A DNA stretch of 10,862 bases from Spirochaetota bacterium (GTDB taxonomy: Bacteria > Spirochaetota > Spirochaetia > SZUA-6), in assembly GCA_003641675.1 (NCBI GenBank), contig QNBI01000027.1:1-10862 (forward strand), read 5' to 3'. The notes under the pieces were generated by a model, which made no database searches, was not told the origin of the DNA, and saw nothing but the letters and a program-made list of their open reading frames with translations. Position numbers and translations under genes: made by a program. Positions 1 to 7,193 of this stretch are shown here, one piece after another (the first letter of the stretch is position 1; each line of letters starts with the position of its first letter).

Positions 1-146
1 AATGCATTATTGAAGGTTTTTTCTCCCTCCTGGTTGCCCGCTACCGTTGTAATGCCGAGGAGTTCAATTTCTTCCGATGCATCTGCAAGCATTATAGCCA
101 TCATATCATCGTGCCCCGGATCGCAGTCTATTATTATTCTTTTCAT
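1..146 (-). CDS. Nucleoside hydrolase (IunH/Rih family), N-terminal part, cut by window edge
   Basis: Inosine-uridine-preferring nucleoside hydrolases cleave the N-glycosidic bond of ribonucleosides to give free base and ribose in the cytoplasm. Only 48 codons are visible, from ATG at 146-144. They contain the family calcium- and ribose-binding signature DCDPGHDD at residues 7-14 (D7, D9, D13, D14), followed by the second conserved block ITTVAGNQ at 32-39, where N38 matches the conserved substrate-contacting Asn of the family. The gene starts 8 bases after the nupQ stop with only a weak purine-rich RBS, so it is probably co-transcribed with the importer and translationally linked to it. The context (a nucleoside importer) fits well. 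Family members differ in preference for pyrimidine, purine or mixed nucleosides, and the specificity residues lie outside the window, so no gene symbol is given. Family call is confident; substrate is open. Confidence 0.9.
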   Translation of the reverse strand, partial: MKRIIIDCDPGHDDMMAIMLADASEEIELLGITTVAGNQEGEKTFNNA

Positions 147-154
147 GTTTCTTT

Positions 155-1090
155 CTATTTTGCACCTTCTTTTAAAGCGGCTTTTTCCTTGTTGCTCTTA
201 TTAATTGAGTATATGGCAAGTACAATTACAGTTGTTAAATAAGGGATGGACTGCATGAATTCGGATGGAATTTTTAAAGGAGCTATAAAATTTGAGAAAG
301 CGTTGACAAGGCCGAACAGTGCAGCACCGAGAAATGTGCCGAGCGGTAAATTGCCGCCTAACGAAGCGGCTGCGATTGCAATAAAGCCTCTTCCGGCTGT
401 CATGTCTCTTGAAAACCACGAAACATAACCCATAGAGAGGTACAATCCTCCGAAGGAGCCGAAAAATCCGGATAAGAGTAGAGAATACATGCGTATCTTT
501 TTTACGTCAATTCCAACCGACGCCGCAGCTTCCGGGTTCTGTCCTACTGCACGTATTCTTAAACCGAGAGGGGTTTTATATATAATGTAGTAAAATGCTA
601 TAATCGCAACAAAGAGCAGGTATGTCAGTATATTATGGCCGCTGAGCATAGGCCCGAGAACAGGTATGTCCTTTAGGAGAGGGATTTGGTAAGAAGGAAA
701 GACAAGACTTTTAATAGAGCTGGATGTTCCTTTGTCATGGGTAAGAATGTATAATAAGAAAATAGTTATCCCGGATGCAAACATATTTAAAGCGATAGCA
801 GCGATAATAATATCTGCCTTTAAGTTTAAGTGAAAATAACCAAGTACGGCTCCCATTCCTACACCGGCAAGTACACCGGCTATAAGTGCAAACCACAGAC
901 TGCCCGTATATGCACTTATAATGACTCCTGTAAAAGCGGACACAAGCATAATGCCTTCCAGAGCGATATTAACAGAACCAGCCAGAGCGGATACAGCAAC
1001 CCCTATTGCCGGATAGAGTATCGGGGTCATTACCCTTAAGGTGGCAAAGATAAATTTGGGTGCAAGTATGCTCTTAATTATCGGATTCAT
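155..1090 (-). CDS. nupQ: Nucleoside ABC importer permease, NupQ/YufQ type
   Basis: One of the two membrane subunits of a BMP-family nucleoside importer (BPD_transp_2 fold, related to ribose and branched-chain amino-acid permeases). The 311-residue product is almost entirely hydrophobic, with about eight or more membrane segments. Diagnostic blocks are the early NIALEGIML at residues 41-49 and the cytoplasmic ATPase-contact loop around GQNPEAA at 183-189, followed by a Gly-rich helix (GFFGSFGGL). Length is normal for the family. The ATG at 1090-1088 is preceded by a strong GGAGG Shine-Dalgarno and overlaps the end of nupP by 17 bases, which suggests translational coupling. The symbol follows the Bacillus subtilis NupOPQ naming. 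Relatives in spirochaetes carry riboflavin or purine nucleosides, so the substrate is inferred mainly from the neighbouring nucleoside hydrolase. Confidence 0.9.
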   Translation of the reverse strand: MNPIIKSILAPKFIFATLRVMTPILYPAIGVAVSALAGSVNIALEGIMLVSAFTGVIISAYTGSLWFALIAGVLAGVGMGAVLGYFHLNLKADIIIAAIALNMFASGITIFLLYILTHDKGTSSSIKSLVFPSYQIPLLKDIPVLGPMLSGHNILTYLLFVAIIAFYYIIYKTPLGLRIRAVGQNPEAAASVGIDVKKIRMYSLLLSGFFGSFGGLYLSMGYVSWFSRDMTAGRGFIAIAAASLGGNLPLGTFLGAALFGLVNAFSNFIAPLKIPSEFMQSIPYLTTVIVLAIYSINKSNKEKAALKEGAK

Positions 1091-2150
1091 TCTGCACCTC
1101 CTTCATCTTTGCTTCTCTTATTGTTATTCTGTTCTTAAACCGCTGGAGAAAGGCTTCGGCTGTAATAAGCAGTATTATTAGAGACTGAATAACAATTACC
1201 ATTTCCGAAGGTATATCGGAGAGGAGATTTAATATCTGTCCTCCTATCCTTAAATAAGATAAAAACAGGGCCGCAAGGATTATAAACAGAGGGTTGTTTT
1301 GCCCTATGATTGCAACGACAACCCCGTCCCAGCCGTATCCGGGACTCATCTGCCAGTTGAAACGCCTTGATAGGCCCATGACTTCTGTCATTCCGCCGAT
1401 GCCTGCAAGGAATCCACCAATAACCTGTGAGAGGACTATAACCATAAAAACATTTATTCCGCCGAATCTTGCGAAATTTTTGTTTGTTCCCGTTGTTCTT
1501 ATTTCGTAGCCTGTTGTAGTATGATATAAGAAATAGTAGGTAAGTATTGCAAATACAAAGGCTATAATTACACCTAAATGTATTCTTGTTCCTGGTATAA
1601 ACTGTGCAAGCCAAGCAGTCTGAGGCAGTTTGTAGGAAACAAGAAAGCCTGCAGCTTTATCCCTGAAATGATAATTAATCAGGTATAAGCCAAGAAAATA
1701 TGCCACATAGTTCATCATAAGGCTTATTACAAGTTCATCAGTTTTCCATTTTGCTTTAAGAATACCGGGTATAAAACCCCATATAGCCCCGGTTAAACCG
1801 GCAACAAGGAGTACGGTTGTTATATGAAGAACAGCAGGCATGTGAGTGGAAACTGCAAATGCTGTTCCTACGGCAGCGCCGATGAATAGGGCACCTTCAG
1901 CTCCGATATTAAACTGTTCCGCCTGGAAAGGTATTGCAATTGCAAGTCCACAGAGTATTATCGGCGATGAGAGTTCAATCCAGTCCCCGAATCTTCCCTT
2001 GGATAGGAAAGGACCCAAGAAGAACGATCGGAAGGATAAGCTAGGGTTTTTCGTAATAATATAAATTACCACCACACTTATTACTACGCCTATAAGAATT
2101 GCAATAATAATTCGTATAAGGTTAAAATATTTAATAATAAATTTTTCCAC
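1074..2150 (-). CDS. nupP: Nucleoside ABC importer permease, NupP/YufP type (GTG start)
   Basis: The larger membrane subunit of the BMP/Nup-type importer, 358 residues and rich in transmembrane segments. Typical blocks are FNIGAEGALFIGA at residues 80-92, the family block WKTDELVISLMMNYVA at 135-150, and the cytoplasmic coupling segment GTNKNFARFGGI at 221-232. The start is GTG (2150-2148), one base after the nupO stop. Its GGAGG Shine-Dalgarno lies inside the last codons of nupO, about 9 bases upstream, so translation is probably coupled. The end overlaps nupQ by 17 bases. NupP and NupQ should form the heteromeric pore served by the NupO ATPase. Nucleoside specificity is an inference from family and neighbours; other BMP-type systems transport riboflavin. 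Confidence 0.9.
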   Translation of the reverse strand: MEKFIIKYFNLIRIIIAILIGVVISVVVIYIITKNPSLSFRSFFLGPFLSKGRFGDWIELSSPIILCGLAIAIPFQAEQFNIGAEGALFIGAAVGTAFAVSTHMPAVLHITTVLLVAGLTGAIWGFIPGILKAKWKTDELVISLMMNYVAYFLGLYLINYHFRDKAAGFLVSYKLPQTAWLAQFIPGTRIHLGVIIAFVFAILTYYFLYHTTTGYEIRTTGTNKNFARFGGINVFMVIVLSQVIGGFLAGIGGMTEVMGLSRRFNWQMSPGYGWDGVVVAIIGQNNPLFIILAALFLSYLRIGGQILNLLSDIPSEMVIVIQSLIILLITAEAFLQRFKNRITIREAKMKEVQNESDN

Positions 2151-2151
2151 T

Positions 2152-3696
2152 CTAACTTTCCTCCACGCTTGCTTTGTTTTGATTCTTTACACCGAGCATG
2201 TATGGTCCGAGTTTTTCCTGTGTTATATCTTCCGTGTTTTTAAATTCTGCAACTATTTCCCCATCGTACATGACAAGGATTCTTGATGATATTTTTAAAA
2301 CTTCGTCTAAATCCGCAGAGATCAAGAATACGGCGATTCCTTTATCGCGGGCGTCTTTAAGCAGATCATGAACCATTTCTTCGGAGCCTACATCTATTCC
2401 GCGAGTTGGCTGGTCGGCAATTATGAGTTCCGGCTTAAAGGAAAGTTCACGGGCTACAACTACTTTCTGTATGTTTCCTCCGGAAAGAGCAGAAACCGGC
2501 GTTTTCCCGGATTGTGCCAGTATGTTAAAATCCTTAATTAAATCTGCTGTATAGTTTTCTATATATTTCCAGTCGAGAATTATCCCTTTTGAGAATGGGT
2601 GTTTATAGTATCTGTCTACAATTATATTCTCCTGTATCGAGGCATGTTCGGCCACTCCATTCTGCATTCTGTCTTCCGGTATATGAGCTACCATTTTTTC
2701 TCTAATCTGCCGCGGAGTAAGATGGGTTATGTCTTCATTATTTACATATGCATGTCCGGAGGTGGCCTGCCTTAATCCTGTAAGGATTTCTACAAGTTCT
2801 GTCTGTCCGTTCCCTTCCACTCCGGCAATACCGACTATCTCACCTTTTCTTACTTCAAAACTTATATTATTAATCTTGGTTATATTTTCTTCATTTATAT
2901 ATGTAAGGTTCTGTACTTTTAAGAATGGGGCTCCTATATTTACCGGTAGAGGAATTCTCTGAAAATTTATTTCACGGCCGACCATAAGTTCGGCAATTTG
3001 ATGCTCATTTAAGTTTTTTGCATTCTCTGTTACTATGTCCTTTCCGTCGCGTATAATGGTAACTCTGTCTGCAATTTGTTTTACCTCTTTGAGCTTATGG
3101 GAAATAAAAATAATGGTTTTCCCTCGTTTCTGGAGGTCTCGTAGGGATTTAAAGAGAACCTCTGTTTCCTGAGGTGTCAGCACGGCGGTAGGTTCATCCA
3201 GAATTATGAGTTTTGCATTTCTAATTAGAACCTTTAGTATTTCTATCCTCTGGCGTGTTCCAACGGGGAGGTCCTTTACTCGCTTGTTTAGGGGGACTTC
3301 AAAACCGAATTCCTTACATGCTTTTTCGGTCATTTCAAGGATTTTCTTGCTGTGAAGGAATATCCCGAATTTAATGGGTTCTGTTCCGAGTATCATATTT
3401 TCTGCTACTGTTAACTCCGGTGCAAGCATTAGGTGCTGGTGAATCATACCAATTCCGCGGTCAATTGCCTCGAGAGAGTTTCTGAAATGGACTTGTTCAC
3501 CCTGATAGAAAATTTCACCGTCTTCGGCTGTTTCTTCTCCGAAGATTATTTTCATTAGCGTTGATTTACCGGCGCCGTTTTCACCTACAATTGCATGGAT
3601 TGTATTCTCTTCTATGTCAATGTTTATACCCTTGTTGGCAACGACTCCGTTGGGATAAATTTTTACAATATTCTTGAGGGAGAGAATTGGGCCCAT
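2152..3696 (-). CDS. nupO: Nucleoside ABC importer ATPase, NupO/YufO type (two nucleotide-binding domains)
   Basis: The energy-coupling subunit of the importer, a fused double ABC ATPase of 514 residues as in RbsA, MglA and NupO. Domain 1 has a full Walker A GENGAGKST (38-46), a signature in the variant form LPVGTRQR (143-150), Walker B LIILDEPTA (163-171) and switch histidine H200. Domain 2 has an altered Walker A, GVEGNGQTE (292-300), in which the catalytic-site Lys is Gln; a canonical LSGGNIQK signature (404-411); and a Walker B ending ADQP with Q429 in place of the catalytic Glu. This asymmetric, partly degenerate second site is normal for this family and not a sign of decay. ATG at 3696 follows an AAGGAGG Shine-Dalgarno. 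In many organisms a BMP-domain binding lipoprotein gene precedes this ATPase; here the preceding gene is malic enzyme. Confidence 0.95.
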   Translation of the reverse strand: MGPILSLKNIVKIYPNGVVANKGINIDIEENTIHAIVGENGAGKSTLMKIIFGEETAEDGEIFYQGEQVHFRNSLEAIDRGIGMIHQHLMLAPELTVAENMILGTEPIKFGIFLHSKKILEMTEKACKEFGFEVPLNKRVKDLPVGTRQRIEILKVLIRNAKLIILDEPTAVLTPQETEVLFKSLRDLQKRGKTIIFISHKLKEVKQIADRVTIIRDGKDIVTENAKNLNEHQIAELMVGREINFQRIPLPVNIGAPFLKVQNLTYINEENITKINNISFEVRKGEIVGIAGVEGNGQTELVEILTGLRQATSGHAYVNNEDITHLTPRQIREKMVAHIPEDRMQNGVAEHASIQENIIVDRYYKHPFSKGIILDWKYIENYTADLIKDFNILAQSGKTPVSALSGGNIQKVVVARELSFKPELIIADQPTRGIDVGSEEMVHDLLKDARDKGIAVFLISADLDEVLKISSRILVMYDGEIVAEFKNTEDITQEKLGPYMLGVKNQNKASVEES

Positions 3697-3725
3697 AATT
3701 CCTCCTTAAGTAAAATATGAAGATA

Positions 3726-3754
3726 ATTATACTATAGCATATTTATTTTAGGAA
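3726..3754 (-). promoter_or_regulatory. Possible weak internal promoter before nupO
   Basis: The 81-base gap between malic enzyme and nupO contains, on the minus strand, a perfect -10 box TATAAT (3731-3726). The best -35 at 17-base spacing is TTCCTA (3754-3749), only 3 of 6 to consensus, and there is no TGn extended -10. I see no terminator in the gap, so read-through from upstream is also expected. AT-rich gaps often produce a chance -10 match, hence the low confidence. Confidence 0.3.
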
Positions 3755-3777
3755 AGGGCTAAACAAAAATAAGGCTC

Positions 3778-5058
3778 CTATTCCCAGTATTTCTGCATTC
3801 TTTTACGGAGTTTGTTTCTGTATGCGTCCCAGTCCGTTATTGGCTGTAGGGCAATCCCTTCGTCACAGGCCGCTTTAGCTACTGCGCAGGCTTCCCATTC
3901 TATAACCCTGGGGTCAAAGGGTTTTGGAACTATATAATTTCTGCCGAAGGAAAAACTTCTGCCTTCATAGGCCTTCTTAACTACTTCCGGAACAGGCTGT
4001 TTGGCAAGTTCAGCCAGAGCGTAGGACGCTGCAATTTTCATATTTTCAGTAATCTGCTGTGCTCGTACATCAAGAGCTCCGCGGAATATAAAGGGGAAAC
4101 CAAGGACGTTATTTATCTGGTTAGGGTAGTCGCTGCGCCCGGTTGCCATGATAACATCTTTTCTCGTTTCAGTTGCAAGTTCGTATGTTATTTCAGGGTC
4201 CGGGTTCGCCATAGCAAACACTACAGGGTCCCTGTTCATAGATCTAAGCATTTCCGGAGTTACAAGGTCTTTAGTAGATACACCCATAAAGACATCTGCG
4301 TTTTTTAGGGCTTCTTTTAATGTTCTTAAATTTGTATTCCGTGCAAATTCTTCTTTCTGCGGATTCATTCCTTCTTTCCTTCCCTTATAGATAACCCCTC
4401 TGCTGTCGCACATTATAAGGTTTTCCTTCTTAACTCCGAGCGATACAAAGAAACGGGCGCATGAAATTCCTGCAGCGCCGGAACCGCTAAAAACAACATG
4501 AACCTCTTCTATTTTCTTATTAATTATTTCGAGTGCATTCTTTAGTCCTGCACCTGCAATTATAGCAGTTCCATGCTGATCATCATGAAAAATAGGGATT
4601 TTACAGGTTTTCTTTAGTTCATTCTCTATATAGAAACATTCGGGGGCTTTGATATCTTCGAGGTTGACTCCTCCGAAACTCGGCTCCAAAAGTTTAACAG
4701 TCTCGATTATTTTATCCGGGTCCATTGTGTTAATTTCTATGTCGAATACATCAATATCGGCGAATCTTTTAAACAGTACACCCTTGCCCTCCATTACAGG
4801 TTTGCTGGCAAGTGCTCCCCTATTTCCCAGTCCGAGAATCGCTGTACCGTTAGTAACTACAGCAACAAGATTTCCTCTGTTTGTATAGCGGTATACGTCC
4901 TCCGGCCTCTCTGCAATCTCAAGTACAGGAGCTGCAACACCAGGTGTATAGGCCAGTGCGAGTTCCTTTGCAGTACGGCAGGGTTTTGTTGTTACAACCT
5001 CGGTTTTACCAGGTCTTCCTTCGGAATGATACTTTAAAGAGTCTTCTTTTAATCCCAT
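3778..5058 (-). CDS. Malic enzyme (oxidative decarboxylation of malate to pyruvate), short bacterial form
   Basis: A cytoplasmic enzyme converting malate and NAD(P)+ to pyruvate, CO2 and NAD(P)H. All catalytic landmarks are present: Tyr37 in AYTPGVA (36-42); the Lys-containing block ASKPVMEGKG (84-93); metal ligands E134 and D135 in NLEDI and D159/D160 in FHDDQHGTA (157-165); the Rossmann loop FSGSGAAG (190-197) followed by D218; AMANPDPE (282-289); and the malate-binding PNQINNVLGFP (312-322). At 426 residues it is the short form without the C-terminal phosphotransacetylase-like domain of long MaeB proteins. The cofactor (NAD or NADP) cannot be decided from motifs I can read. ATG at 5058 has a GGAG Shine-Dalgarno. 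It lies 58 bases after the Ldh2-type gene, so both malate-linked enzymes are probably one transcript. The most similar known type is B. subtilis YtsJ-like malic enzyme. Confidence 0.95.
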   Translation of the reverse strand: MGLKEDSLKYHSEGRPGKTEVVTTKPCRTAKELALAYTPGVAAPVLEIAERPEDVYRYTNRGNLVAVVTNGTAILGLGNRGALASKPVMEGKGVLFKRFADIDVFDIEINTMDPDKIIETVKLLEPSFGGVNLEDIKAPECFYIENELKKTCKIPIFHDDQHGTAIIAGAGLKNALEIINKKIEEVHVVFSGSGAAGISCARFFVSLGVKKENLIMCDSRGVIYKGRKEGMNPQKEEFARNTNLRTLKEALKNADVFMGVSTKDLVTPEMLRSMNRDPVVFAMANPDPEITYELATETRKDVIMATGRSDYPNQINNVLGFPFIFRGALDVRAQQITENMKIAASYALAELAKQPVPEVVKKAYEGRSFSFGRNYIVPKPFDPRVIEWEACAVAKAACDEGIALQPITDWDAYRNKLRKRMQKYWE

Positions 5059-5116
5059 TTTTTACTCCAATTAATTTTTCTAAAAGTTCCTTTGTTAAGC
5101 TAAAATTCTGGTGACA

Positions 5117-6241
5117 TTACTCAAAATCGAATTTATAGGGAAGATTGTATTTGTCCCTTATTTCAATAATCTGTTTTTGAAGCATTGCATCTACCTTTGC
5201 ACCTCTGTTTTTTCTGTAGAGCCATGCCTCGTACTCTTTTTCTCCTGCTGTATAGATACGTTCGGCTCCAGGCATTTTTTTGGAATTTCTTAGAGTTCTT
5301 AAGATATCACCGGCTGTTTTTTTAAAACTGTCCAGTTCTGTAAATGCTTCCACATTTATTGCCAGGAAGAAATGACCTAACGGGTAGGGGATTTTATTTC
5401 CCTGTTTATCGAACCCTAAAAGCATTTTTAAATATGAACCCTGCTGTAATGCAGCAGAGAGCAGTTCTACTACGGCTGCATAACCGTATCCTTTGTATCC
5501 ACCTGTTACTTCTCCGAGTCCGCCGAGAGGAGCAAGAGCTGCTTTACCTGCCACCAGGTCTTTTAAAATCTGTTTGGAGTCTGTCTTGTAAGTGCCGTCT
5601 TCTCCTATTACCCAACCCTCCGGAACATCTTTCCCAAGTCTTGCATAGACTTCGATTTTACCCCTCTGCGTTACAGAGGTTGCACAGTCCAGCACAAAGG
5701 GAAAGGGTTCGTCTGTAGGCATTCCGAATGTAAGAGGGTTTGTACCGAGCATGTTTTCCACGCCGAATGTCGGGGCTATGGATGGTCGAGCATTGGTACC
5801 TGTCATACCTATCATTCCAGAATCTGCAGCCATTAATGCATAATAGCCTGCGATTCCGTAGTGAGTTGAATTTCTTGCTACTACCATCCCTGTACCGTAT
5901 TTTTTAGCTTTCTCTATTGCCATTTCCATACAGCGGTGTGCAATAACATGGCCCATGCCGTTATGTCCGTCGACAACAGCTGTAGCAAGGCCCTCTTTTA
6001 CAATTTCCATATTAGTAACAGGGTTAAGAATGCCGTCATTAATTCTGTCGATATAGATAGGTTTAAAGCGGCCGATTCCATGAGAATCGATACCCCGTTT
6101 ATCCGATGTAATTAAAACCTTCGCACAAATCTTTGCATCTTCTTCCGGAACTCCCACTGCTTTAAAGCCATCTACCATAAATTCTTCGAGTAAATCAAAA
6201 TCTACCCATACGAAATCCTCACCCATAATGTCCTGTCCCAT
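5117..6241 (-). CDS. Ldh2/MDH2-family NAD(P)-dependent 2-hydroxyacid dehydrogenase (malate/lactate type)
   Basis: A member of the non-Rossmann malate/L-lactate/ureidoglycolate dehydrogenase family (with ComC, AllD and YiaK), which oxidises 2-hydroxy acids, or reduces the matching keto acids, with NAD(P). Numbered from the chosen start (374 residues), it shows SDKRGIDSHGIGRF (46-59) with the conserved active-site region H54, NSTHYG (124-129) with H127, GTNPLTFG (166-173), VLDCATS (183-189) and the Gly-rich GGYKGYGY (247-254). The frame is open to an ATG at 6277, but the ATG at 6241 has a perfect AGGAGG seven bases upstream, so the upstream 12 codons are probably leader. Sequence style and the malic enzyme next door favour malate or lactate over ureidoglycolate; sulfolactate or a diketogulonate-type substrate cannot be excluded. 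Confidence 0.9.
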   Translation of the reverse strand: MGQDIMGEDFVWVDFDLLEEFMVDGFKAVGVPEEDAKICAKVLITSDKRGIDSHGIGRFKPIYIDRINDGILNPVTNMEIVKEGLATAVVDGHNGMGHVIAHRCMEMAIEKAKKYGTGMVVARNSTHYGIAGYYALMAADSGMIGMTGTNARPSIAPTFGVENMLGTNPLTFGMPTDEPFPFVLDCATSVTQRGKIEVYARLGKDVPEGWVIGEDGTYKTDSKQILKDLVAGKAALAPLGGLGEVTGGYKGYGYAAVVELLSAALQQGSYLKMLLGFDKQGNKIPYPLGHFFLAINVEAFTELDSFKKTAGDILRTLRNSKKMPGAERIYTAGEKEYEAWLYRKNRGAKVDAMLQKQIIEIRDKYNLPYKFDFE

Positions 6242-6248
6242 TTTATAT

Positions 6249-6254
6249 CCTCCT
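6249..6254 (-). promoter_or_regulatory. Shine-Dalgarno AGGAGG that fixes the dehydrogenase start
   Basis: A perfect AGGAGG on the minus strand stands seven bases before ATG 6241-6239. The alternative ATG at 6277 has no comparable site upstream and would place this motif inside the coding region, so 6241 is preferred. Confidence 0.8.
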
Positions 6255-6260
6255 CGTTCT

Positions 6261-6280
6261 CCTGCACGTATCTGCACAGG
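6261..6280 (-). repeat. Direct repeat and imperfect hairpin in the leader of the dehydrogenase gene
   Basis: On the minus strand the hexamer GTGCAG occurs twice with a 10-base period. The whole 20-base element also reads as an imperfect inverted repeat: CCTGTGC can pair with GTGCAGG, including two G-U pairs. It lies directly between a possible -10 box and the Shine-Dalgarno. It could be an operator on DNA or a small stem in the mRNA. Function is inferred only from position. Confidence 0.4.
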
Positions 6281-6281
6281 T

Positions 6282-6310
6282 ACTATATTTATTTACAAAG
6301 CGTATTCGAA
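6282..6310 (-). promoter_or_regulatory. Possible promoter between the repressor and dehydrogenase genes
   Basis: The minus strand has a -10-like TATAGT (6287-6282, 5 of 6) with TTCGAA (6310-6305, 3 of 6) at exactly 17-base spacing. Transcription would begin near the GTGCAG repeat at 6261-6280. The -35 overlaps the palindrome ATTCGAAT, itself a possible protein-binding site. The repressor-dehydrogenase gap is 75 bases, long enough for a separate promoter. The weak -35 keeps confidence low. Confidence 0.3.
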
Positions 6311-6316
6311 TCGTAT

Positions 6317-7102
6317 TTAAGCGTTTCCGACTTTTGCTATTACGATTTTTACACCTGCATTTTCCAGTTCTTCCCTGTAGTCCTCATTAAACTTGTCATC
6401 TGTTACCAGAATATCCACCTTTTCAATAGGAGCTGTCAGAAAATTGGAAGTAACGCCTAACTTCCTGTGATCTGCCACTACAATAACAGGTCCTTTTGTC
6501 CGTTCTATCATTCTTTTTGCGACCTCTGCTTCCTGATGCGCAGGGGTGGTAAGCCCGTATTTCACACTAATACCATCTACTCCGATTATAGCTTTGGAGC
6601 CATAAACCTGGTTGAGCACAAGCGAGGTAAAATCCCCTACCAGCGAGTTGGACTGATACCGGTAAATGCCTCCTACTAAAATGAGAGATTTTATCTGATC
6701 ATTTGGTTCGGTTACTGCGCCTAAATTACTGGTAATTACATTAATGCTGTTTTTCTTTAAGTGCTGTATTACTTGAAGCGTAGTAGAACCGCTGTTTATA
6801 AGAAGAGTATCGCCCTCTTCTATAAGGTTGTTGACTTCCCGTCCTATTGCTTCCTTTTCATCTCTGTATTTAAGGTTTTTCTGAATGTAAAGCGGTTCGG
6901 TTTTCATTCTCTGTGTAAAAATTGCACCGCCGTGTGTGCGTTCTAAAAATCCTTTCTCCTCCAGGATGTCTAAGTCTCTTCTTATTGTAATTTCCGATAC
7001 CTTTAGTGCGGAGCTTAAGTCAGCGACTTTAACAATACCCTTTGCACGAACTGTTTCGTATATTTTCTGCTGTCTTGCAGCAGGTATATACCCGCCCTTC
7101 AT
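6317..7102 (-). CDS. DeoR-family transcriptional repressor
   Basis: A 261-residue DNA-binding regulator of sugar or nucleoside catabolism. The N-terminal winged helix-turn-helix spans about residues 8-60, with the family signature SEITIRRDLDILEEKGFLERTHGGA at 36-60. The C-terminal sugar-phosphate-sensing domain (DeoRC, isomerase-like fold) shows INSGSTTLQVIQHL (102-115), ILVGGIYR (141-148), GVDGIS (174-179) and VVADHRKLG (208-216). Family members release DNA when a phosphorylated sugar binds, so a ribose-derived phosphate is a reasonable but unproven effector given the nucleoside genes downstream. ATG at 7102 has an AAGGAG Shine-Dalgarno. It is the first gene of the putative operon and has a strong promoter with an internal direct repeat just upstream, which suggests autoregulation. 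The exact subfamily is not identified. Confidence 0.93.
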   Translation of the reverse strand: MKGGYIPAARQQKIYETVRAKGIVKVADLSSALKVSEITIRRDLDILEEKGFLERTHGGAIFTQRMKTEPLYIQKNLKYRDEKEAIGREVNNLIEEGDTLLINSGSTTLQVIQHLKKNSINVITSNLGAVTEPNDQIKSLILVGGIYRYQSNSLVGDFTSLVLNQVYGSKAIIGVDGISVKYGLTTPAHQEAEVAKRMIERTKGPVIVVADHRKLGVTSNFLTAPIEKVDILVTDDKFNEDYREELENAGVKIVIAKVGNA

Positions 7103-7125
7103 TTACGAACTCCTTAAAGATTTTA

Positions 7126-7180
7126 GAGACAGCCTGTTAATTAATTGTTCTGGTTACCTATCCCTGCCGTCTCCCGGTAA
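7126..7180 (-). other. Possible structured 5' leader of the repressor mRNA (two crossing stems)
   Basis: Downstream of the promoter, the leader RNA has two complementarities. Stem 1 is UUACC (7180-7176) with GGUAA (7158-7154). Stem 2 is GAGACGGC (7173-7166) with GCUGUCUC (7133-7126), eight pairs including one G-U. They interleave, so they form either an H-type pseudoknot (intervening loops of 2, 7 and 20 nt) or two mutually exclusive folds. Stem 2 ends 23 bases before the start codon, upstream of the Shine-Dalgarno. No U-tract follows, so it is not a terminator. I recognise no known riboswitch class. Stems of this length can arise by chance in a leader this size. Confidence 0.3.
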
Positions 7181-7193
7181 GACTACTTGAATA

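Noticed and set aside
1135..1614. 159-residue minus-strand frame inside nupP
   Set aside because: It is an alternative frame of the nupP coding sequence with low-complexity Asn/Tyr/Arg/Cys composition typical of out-of-frame translation.
2152..3696. Second ABC domain of NupO as a decayed or inactive half
   Set aside because: Loss of the Walker A Lys and of the Walker B Glu in the second half is normal for sugar- and nucleoside-type double ABC ATPases, not evidence of degeneration.
3697..3777. Terminator between malic enzyme and nupO
   Set aside because: GGGCT and GGCTCC looked like stem arms but are direct rather than inverted, and no stable stem followed by a U-run exists.
5344..5718. 124-residue open frame on the plus strand
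   Set aside because: It lies antisense within the well-supported dehydrogenase gene, has no recognisable motif and no good ribosome site; it is a shadow frame.
6242..6277. Twelve-codon N-terminal extension of the dehydrogenase
   Set aside because: The extension encodes the Shine-Dalgarno itself (residues around ERGGYK), and the ATG at 6241 has ideal spacing to AGGAGG, so the upstream ATG is unlikely to be used.
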